The notes below the pieces were generated by a model, which did no database searches, was not told the DNA's origin, and saw only the letters and a program-made list of their open reading frames with translations. Below, piece after piece: positions 58,605-64,000 of a DNA stretch of 64,000 nucleotides. The translations under genes were made by a program, and so were the position numbers. The DNA comes from Aurantiochytrium sp. KH105 (Eukaryota > Sar > Bigyra > Thraustochytrida > Thraustochytriidae), in contig BGKB01000003.1 of NCBI GenBank assembly GCA_003116975.1, positions 620,001 through 684,000 on the forward strand, given 5' to 3'. Every line of letters starts with the position of its first letter. Position 1 is the first letter of the stretch.

Positions 58605-60110
58605 TTACCAAGTGTCGACCTTGCGTTTGACAGCCCAAGTCTTGGTCGAAGGTCTTTTCAAATCAATGCCGTCGTCATCCTCATTCGCCATTTTCTTCTT
58701 CTTTGAGCGCTTCGAGGACTTCGTGTCGTTGTCCTCGTTCGTAGCGGCCTCTCGCTTTCGACGCCCTGGGGCCTCCACAATCACTGCCGCAACGCCAGAA
58801 CGTGCGCCAACATCGGTTTCCACGCTCGCATCAGCAACAATAGCCCGGCCCGAAGCGGAGCTTGCGACTGCAGCAGTCCGTGCAGATGATTTGGATACAT
58901 CCTCAGTTTCACGAGCCTCGGCGACAAGCCCGGACTTTGTTGATGCTGATTCGGGAATCTTGCCCTTAACCGATCGCCTTGCCTCAGGGTCGCGCTCGTT
59001 TTTGCCTCCCTTCTGAGGATTGCCTCGATCTGCTAGAGTAGATGATGTCTTCGTGGCTGCTGCAGATGGAGCAGCAATGCCTGCCTTCTGCAGCGAGATG
59101 CCATCACAGGTTTTGAGGCGAGGGGCATCCTTAAAGTAGCGTTCGACTACAGCTCGCGCGAGCTGCACCTTTTCTTCAGCAGGAGCGTCGCCATCTTTAC
59201 GTGGCGCCTTGATCAATTTATCAACAACGGGATTTTTGATCAACGAAATTTGAATCAAGGTGGCTGCGACGGTCTTGAGAGCTTGAAGCGCTTTCGTTTT
59301 CGAAATCTCGTTGCTGCTCAGATCAAGGACCGCCAGCTTCGTGCATGACTCTAGAGCCGAGGCATCGATACGAGAAATGGAGTTGTTGCTGAGTCTAAGC
59401 TCGGCCAGGAGCGGGCATTCACGCACGTCAGGAACGGCAGTCAGCTTGTTTCTTGACGCGCTAATCTTCTTCAGGCCCGACAAATTTTTAAGGCCAACTT
59501 CCGATCCCAAGGATGAGATTTGGTTATCAGACACGATGAGCGTGTTCAGTGCAGGAAGAGCCTGCTCGGAAAAGTCGATGGTCTCAAGCTCGTTGTCATT
59601 GAGTACGAGCGCTGCAAGCTTTGTCATGCGCGCAAAGGGGGCACTTGTAAACCTAGTCAGACGATTGCCCGCCAATTTGAGCGTCACTAGCTTGTCCAAG
59701 GGCCAGCGGCCAAGGCGCTCCAGGCACTCATTGTCAAGTCGATTCTGACTCAAGTCCAAGAATGTCAGCGTCGACGCGCTCCCCGGTGCAAAGACCCTCT
59801 TGGGCAGACTCGTGAGCTTGTTCTTTTGCAGCAAAAGTTTAAAAAGTCCCGTAAAGCTCTGCAGCGCTTTTGGGGCGACGCGGTCTGCGCCCAGGTCCTC
59901 CAGACGCAGACTCTTTGCTGTGGCCAGCTCACGCACGCCTGCCTCGCCAGCAAGCTTCTCGACGCGCCCACGCGTCAGTACCCTCTCCTGGACCATCACC
60001 TCCTGCGACTCTTCCTGGTCATTGGCTTGATCTTGTGTTCCCGATTGCTCCTCGTCCTCTCGCGCAGCTCCGCGCTGCAGTGCCACTCCCTCTCGCGAAC
60101 GCCGCGCCAT
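58605..60110 (-). CDS. Leucine-rich repeat protein, probably nuclear
   Basis: The protein is 501 aa from ATG 60110; the frame is open further upstream only to a TTG. After a Gln/Glu-rich start there are eight or so LRRs (about nt 59960-59260) with 'LLLQKNKLTSLPKRVF', 'LDLSQNRLDNECLERL', 'LKLAGNRLTRF', 'LVLNDNELETIDF', 'LIVSDNQISSLG', 'LRLSNNSISRIDASAL' and 'LDLSSNEISK', and an LRR-cap-like end. The spacing fits the SDS22-like or typical LRR type. The C-terminal 180 residues are Ser/Ala/Lys-rich with a nuclear-type basic cluster 'KRSKKKK' and end in 'KTWAVKRKVDTW'. It is a protein-interaction scaffold; the orthologue is not recognised. Confidence 0.82.
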   Translation of the reverse strand: MARRSREGVALQRGAAREDEEQSGTQDQANDQEESQEVMVQERVLTRGRVEKLAGEAGVRELATAKSLRLEDLGADRVAPKALQSFTGLFKLLLQKNKLTSLPKRVFAPGSASTLTFLDLSQNRLDNECLERLGRWPLDKLVTLKLAGNRLTRFTSAPFARMTKLAALVLNDNELETIDFSEQALPALNTLIVSDNQISSLGSEVGLKNLSGLKKISASRNKLTAVPDVRECPLLAELRLSNNSISRIDASALESCTKLAVLDLSSNEISKTKALQALKTVAATLIQISLIKNPVVDKLIKAPRKDGDAPAEEKVQLARAVVERYFKDAPRLKTCDGISLQKAGIAAPSAAATKTSSTLADRGNPQKGGKNERDPEARRSVKGKIPESASTKSGLVAEARETEDVSKSSARTAAVASSASGRAIVADASVETDVGARSGVAAVIVEAPGRRKREAATNEDNDTKSSKRSKKKKMANEDDDGIDLKRPSTKTWAVKRKVDTW

Positions 60111-60730
60111 CGTCTCGGTTCCGAGTCGCGGTCTCGCTCGCTTGCTCTCACGCACGCACGCGCGCACGCACGCCCACGGTCGCCCACGGTCGCCCACGAT
60201 CTGGTTCTGCCTCGCTGGGCCACTCAAATCAGGTTCCTACTAGAATGCTCTGCAAAACAAGCGGGCGCCCGAGCCGTCGTGGTCTCTTGCCACCTCCGCG
60301 AGCCAGCCAGCGCGCCAAGGATGTAAGCCCAAAACGTCAGTCCTCTTGATCAACTCTTTTGCTCAGAGATCTTTCCCTCCGAATCGCAATCCTGCCCAGG
60401 GCCTAGCCCTCCTGCTGCAGGCTGCAGTGGCCTGCCGCTGCTGATGTATAGTAAAGAGGAAAAAAGTTTTTTTTGTCAACGGCTCTGCACAAGTGGGTGG
60501 GCTTTGGCAAGAAAGCGAGGCAAACTGTCAGTGTCTAGCGGTCCTCGCGGCCCACTCGGCAAGCCCAATCGTGACAAACCCTTCGGAGGGTCTAGCGCGC
60601 CGCCAAGGGCGGTACAAGTCTTCGTGGCAGTACCGGAAATCCTCTCCAGCCGCGACCAACCTCGAGGCAGGTAGGCAGGCCCTCCCTGTTCTGGCTAAGT
60701 TTACTTTGCGAGAACGGGTAAGCAAACACC
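60111..60730. other. Divergent promoter region
   Basis: This gap of 620 bp lies between the leftward LRR gene and the rightward surface-protein gene. It has (GCAC)n and CCCACGGTCG repeats (60150-60200) and a T8 run at 60468-60475. An in-frame stop at 60719 bounds the following gene. Confidence 0.55.
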
Positions 60731-63700
60731 ATGCAGGTCTCGGGCGTCCCTTGCGGTCAGAAGAAGGCCACGAGCCGACGACAGCGGCGAAAACGAGAAG
60801 AGCAGCACTCGATGCAAACATTACCGCAGCGGCAGCGGTGGAGGAGACTCCGCTTCTCATGCAACGTCACAAACGTGCATCAATCACCGTGTTTCTTTGC
60901 TCAAGGCCAGCTTTTTCTGCTTTGTCTGCTATTTGCACTACTATGTTTGGACGCGCCCCATGTTTCGCACGGATACGAGGCAAGTCCAGTGATTGGCGTG
61001 AGCCGTCTCGAGGTCTACATTCAACCAAGTAATGGAACGGCAGGAGAACCTCTCCCTGTGCAACCTCGCGTGGCCTTTCTCGATAACCAAGGCCGTCTCG
61101 TCAACACGACGAACAATCCCTACTATGCGGGCGAGAAAATCTTTGCGCGCTTCCAAGTCAACTCGCTACCCGATGATGCTAGATATGCGGTCATCGAACA
61201 AGATGGCCGCGAAGGCGAGGTCCCCGAGGCAGAGATCATCGAGGGATGGGCAAACTTTACAGGCCTCAAACTCGACCATCTTGGGGAGGGTTTCATCATC
61301 AACTTCTTCACAGAGAGCTTACAAGTAGATGCAGAGCCTTTTAACAACGTGCTTGGTGCTCCATACGAGCTGCAGGTTGTCCAAGAGGTTGGTACTGCAA
61401 CAGGCGGAAGCGAATTCTTGCCACAGCCCATTGTTGCAATCGTCGACCGTGGTGGCAATACGGTCGACACAATCACAGAGGGAACAATGACTGTGAGTCT
61501 TTGTCTTCCCAGCGATGGTCTTGGCTGCTCTGCACATCCAGGCGGGACGCTTACGAATCTCGGCATCAGCTCCACCTTTGAGGTTTTCATTGTCATGGGA
61601 CGTGCTGTCTTCTCGGGGCTGAGCATCGACATGGCAGGCACACCATACAGACTTCGCTTCGACTCGACGTACACGGGGATCAGTCAGACCGTTGTCACCT
61701 CGCAAGACTTCACTGTTGGAATCGGGCGCGCCGTGGAAGTGCGCTTCGAACAAAACGTTGGCGACGCTAAAGGCGGACTTCCCTTTGGGCTGCAGCCCAT
61801 TGTGTCAATGCGAGACGCTGGTGGCAACATTGTCGTCGAGGATGCAGTCGCACCGCCTTTCTCGGAGGTCGAATTTTATCTCAGCAACAACCCTACTGTG
61901 GCGCTTCTCTCTTCGCAGGCAAATAGTGACCGTACCCTTTCGCTTACAGGCGGCATTGCAACTGCACTCGACTTCACAATCGACAAAATTGGGCAAGGCT
62001 ACCAGATTCGGGCCACAGCAAACATGCGCACCGCTACGGGCATTCTTTACACCATTTACGCTGACAGCGACCCCTTTGATGTCGTCCTTGGCGATCCAAC
62101 AGCACTCGAGATACAGCGCGGGGTTGCTGGCGCCTACTCCGGGGGTCTACCTTTCTATGAACAGCCCATCGTTCAGCTTGTCGATGGCGGCGGGAACGTC
62201 TTCGACGCTGAAAGCTCTGCACAGGTGACGGCAACCCTCGTCGAGTCTCCGCTGGGCTTTTCCATGCTTGGCAACCCAGTCGCTACCTTTTTTCGTGGCG
62301 TCGCACGTTTTCGCTCACTTAAAATCATTCAGGTCGGCCAGGGCTACAAAATCGAGTTCACGAGCACTGTTGACGGACGGGACTTGGCCGTAAACCACAC
62401 TTTTGACGTCCTTCCATCTTGCGAGTTCGAGATGATGGCTGACGATGCTCAAATTCAAGACCTTTATGGCCACGCCGTCTCCTTGTTCGAAGACACGGTT
62501 TTGGTCGGCGCGCCGCGGGAGGATCTCAACATTCGGGAGGTCCAGCGCGTCACGGTGCTAACGGATGAAGATGCGGAGCTTACAAATCAGGTACAGCGCG
62601 TTCAAATCCGCGGGCAGCATCAGACCGAGATTCAGGTCGTATCTTCATGCGGAACAGACGCGAGTCTCGCGGGCTACTTTACTCTCACTTTCGGCTCACG
62701 CTCGAGTCGCCCTCTCCGCTACGACATCCATCCCAGTGTTCTCAAAAGTTACCTGGAAACGGACATTCCTGCCATGGGCACGCTCACCGTCGAAAAGATC
62801 CCTAACGACGCTTGCTCTGCGAGTAACAGCTTTAACTGGACGGTATACTTCAGCGATCTCGAAGGCGATATTCCCGAGCTCGTACCCAACTATGAAGGCG
62901 TGTCAACTGGACCAAGTCCCGACCCCACAACGTTTGGATATGCTGCCACAGATTTTAGTTCGATGGCCTCTGCTAGTTCCGCAACCAGCGTCTCCGTAAC
63001 AGTCAATACCCTCAGTGACAGTCCCTACATTAGCGGAACATTTTCGCTGCTTGTTGGCGGTGATGGAACTCCGCTCGGGGAAGATGTTGTCTCTGTCGAA
63101 ACTTCTGCTCTTGGCATCACTTCGAGTGCAAATGATGTCAAGACTGCGGTTGAAGTCGCTGTTCGCAGCCTCACAGGAACGTATTATCAGTCCGTCTATG
63201 ACACGTTCAACCTGGTTGATGTAACACGAGAGGGTCCTGACAACCAGGGCGGCTACACGTGGGCGTTGACGTTTCCCGCAACCGAGGTCGGCGTATACAA
63301 TTGGCGTCAAGTCGAAGTCAATGTAAGCAACCTCGACGGACTTGGCGTCAACTCACGTGTAACGATTGCTCGCGAGGGCAAGGCCCCGCTGGCGGGCGGT
63401 TTTGGGCTTTGGTTTAAAGGGTTTGGGCCAACACCTCAGATTGTCTACGACGAGGATCCTGCAAGTTTTGAGGCCAAACTCGAGTCCTTGCCCACAATTC
63501 AGGACGTCACTGTTGCAAGAACTACTCTCTCCTCGGGGTATGTCTGGACGGTCACTTTTCTAGACACTTCGTCGGACACTGAGTACGGCTTCGTTGCTGA
63601 CGATCCAAGCAACTTGCCTCCCTTGAAGGCAGACACTTACGAGCTTCGCGGCACCGGAGCACGCGTTCTTGTCGAGTACGCGTATGCAATTGACAACATG

Positions 63701-64000
63701 GATACGCTAAAGTGTCAGTCTGTTCTGGACGAGAGTTCGGGTGCCGTGTACGATTCCACGCTCGAGCCCACGAATTGCGTTCTTGAGGATATTGACCAGT
63801 TTCTGTTGCCAGAAGATATGCCCGTGATGGGCAAGATGGGCCACGAGACAGGCGCCGCGTACATTATGTTCAGAGACGAAAGCACGCTCATGTGGAGGCA
63901 AGCTGCGAAAATACGCGGGTCCGATTCAGGACCTTACGATAATTTTGGATGGGCCGTGAGCTACGACAACTCTACCGCGGCAGATGGCACTCAAACGGGT
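60731..64000 (+). CDS. Secreted or surface repeat protein with FG-GAP motifs (3' end beyond window)
   Basis: A frame opens at ATG 60731 and runs 1090 codons to the window edge with no stop. A second ATG at 60812 is also possible. A hydrophobic segment 'QLFLLCLLFALLCLDA' (nt 60908-60955) would be the signal peptide or anchor. Then come at least four repeats of a beta-rich Ig/filamin-like module, each with a 'G-x-P-F/L-x-x-QP-I-V-x-[MLIV]-x-D-x-GGN' core (about 61000, 61360, 61730 and 62095). An FG-GAP-like motif 'DLYGHAVSLFEDTVLVGAP' (62458-62514) follows, then three longer modules that end with 'W-x-V/L-T/Y-F' (62650-63580), and a second FG-GAP start 'NFGWAVSYD' near the edge. FG-GAP units build the integrin-alpha beta-propeller. 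The likely role is cell adhesion or surface structure; the family is not named. Confidence 0.85.
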   Translation, partial: MQVSGVPCGQKKATSRRQRRKREEQHSMQTLPQRQRWRRLRFSCNVTNVHQSPCFFAQGQLFLLCLLFALLCLDAPHVSHGYEASPVIGVSRLEVYIQPSNGTAGEPLPVQPRVAFLDNQGRLVNTTNNPYYAGEKIFARFQVNSLPDDARYAVIEQDGREGEVPEAEIIEGWANFTGLKLDHLGEGFIINFFTESLQVDAEPFNNVLGAPYELQVVQEVGTATGGSEFLPQPIVAIVDRGGNTVDTITEGTMTVSLCLPSDGLGCSAHPGGTLTNLGISSTFEVFIVMGRAVFSGLSIDMAGTPYRLRFDSTYTGISQTVVTSQDFTVGIGRAVEVRFEQNVGDAKGGLPFGLQPIVSMRDAGGNIVVEDAVAPPFSEVEFYLSNNPTVALLSSQANSDRTLSLTGGIATALDFTIDKIGQGYQIRATANMRTATGILYTIYADSDPFDVVLGDPTALEIQRGVAGAYSGGLPFYEQPIVQLVDGGGNVFDAESSAQVTATLVESPLGFSMLGNPVATFFRGVARFRSLKIIQVGQGYKIEFTSTVDGRDLAVNHTFDVLPSCEFEMMADDAQIQDLYGHAVSLFEDTVLVGAPREDLNIREVQRVTVLTDEDAELTNQVQRVQIRGQHQTEIQVVSSCGTDASLAGYFTLTFGSRSSRPLRYDIHPSVLKSYLETDIPAMGTLTVEKIPNDACSASNSFNWTVYFSDLEGDIPELVPNYEGVSTGPSPDPTTFGYAATDFSSMASASSATSVSVTVNTLSDSPYISGTFSLLVGGDGTPLGEDVVSVETSALGITSSANDVKTAVEVAVRSLTGTYYQSVYDTFNLVDVTREGPDNQGGYTWALTFPATEVGVYNWRQVEVNVSNLDGLGVNSRVTIAREGKAPLAGGFGLWFKGFGPTPQIVYDEDPASFEAKLESLPTIQDVTVARTTLSSGYVWTVTFLDTSSDTEYGFVADDPSNLPPLKADTYELRGTGARVLVEYAYAIDNMDTLKCQSVLDESSGAVYDSTLEPTNCVLEDIDQFLLPEDMPVMGKMGHETGAAYIMFRDESTLMWRQAAKIRGSDSGPYDNFGWAVSYDNSTAADGTQTG

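Noticed and set aside
58540-58620. tRNA-like A-box (minus strand TAACTCAGTGGG) downstream of the LRR gene
   Set aside because: No acceptor pairing, anticodon arm or good B-box can be built around it.
1-64000. CRISPR arrays, rRNA genes, bacterial operons, integrons
   Set aside because: No evenly spaced repeat-spacer array, no rRNA-like blocks and no Shine-Dalgarno-led gene strings are seen. The tandem repeats present are microsatellites or in-frame protein repeats.

Overview
This window looks like nuclear DNA of a GC-rich, intron-poor eukaryote, most probably a thraustochytrid or related labyrinthulomycete stramenopile. That placement is inference. It rests on very long uninterrupted eukaryote-type reading frames (BAH/PHD/ZZ, bZIP, Snf2/ARIP4, ARMC6, NCKX, DnaJ-TPR), on multi-domain PAN and FG-GAP cell-surface proteins with Thr/Pro-rich linkers, and on the absence of operons and bacterial ribosome binding sites. 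No gene needs an intron to be read. Several frames stay open upstream of their first ATG through non-ATG codons; starts below are placed at ATG codons.

Layout: 1.46-4.30 kb (-) polyQ protein with a PP2A B56-like C-terminus; 6.64-8.42 (+) K+-dependent Na+/Ca2+ exchanger; 9.22-15.64 (+) large BAH/PHD/ZZ chromatin reader; 15.84-17.18 (-) BMT5-like rRNA methyltransferase; 18.66-22.44 (+) bZIP factor with two NTF2-like domains; 22.98-24.72 (+) Golgi-type GT95/SGT1-like glycosyltransferase; 25.01-29.93 (-) ARIP4/ATRX-type Snf2 ATPase; 30.52-33.37 (-) MgtA-type P3B ATPase; 33.79-34.83 (+) membrane-anchored alpha/beta hydrolase; 36.96-45.12 (+) giant PAN-repeat receptor-like protein with LRRs, one membrane span, a SAM domain and an SH3-like tail; 45.53-46.47 (-) type II thioesterase; 46.98-48.54 (+) ARMC6; 49.07-50.30 (-) ankyrin protein; 50.95-54.45 fossil Ty1/copia fragments in opposite orientations; 54.45-55.2 AT-rich island; 55.85-58.21 (+) TPR-J protein; 58.61-60.11 (-) nuclear LRR protein; 60.73-end (+) secreted or surface repeat protein with FG-GAP motifs, cut by the window edge.

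Genes alternate strand, with long GC-rich, microsatellite-filled divergent promoters (4.3-6.6, 17.2-18.7, 34.8-37.0 kb) and short convergent 3' gaps (about 200-530 bp). There is no shared pathway, although many genes fall into chromatin/transcription (PHD/BAH, bZIP, Snf2, LRR) or membrane/surface functions (NCKX, P3B ATPase, PAN receptor, FG-GAP protein, glycosyltransferase). The most notable observations are the recent tandem expansion of eight PAN units, a near-perfect 186-bp copy of a glycosyltransferase segment 11.3 kb away, the zinc finger and BAH domains split by insertions in the chromatin reader, and the bZIP with NTF2-like repeats.
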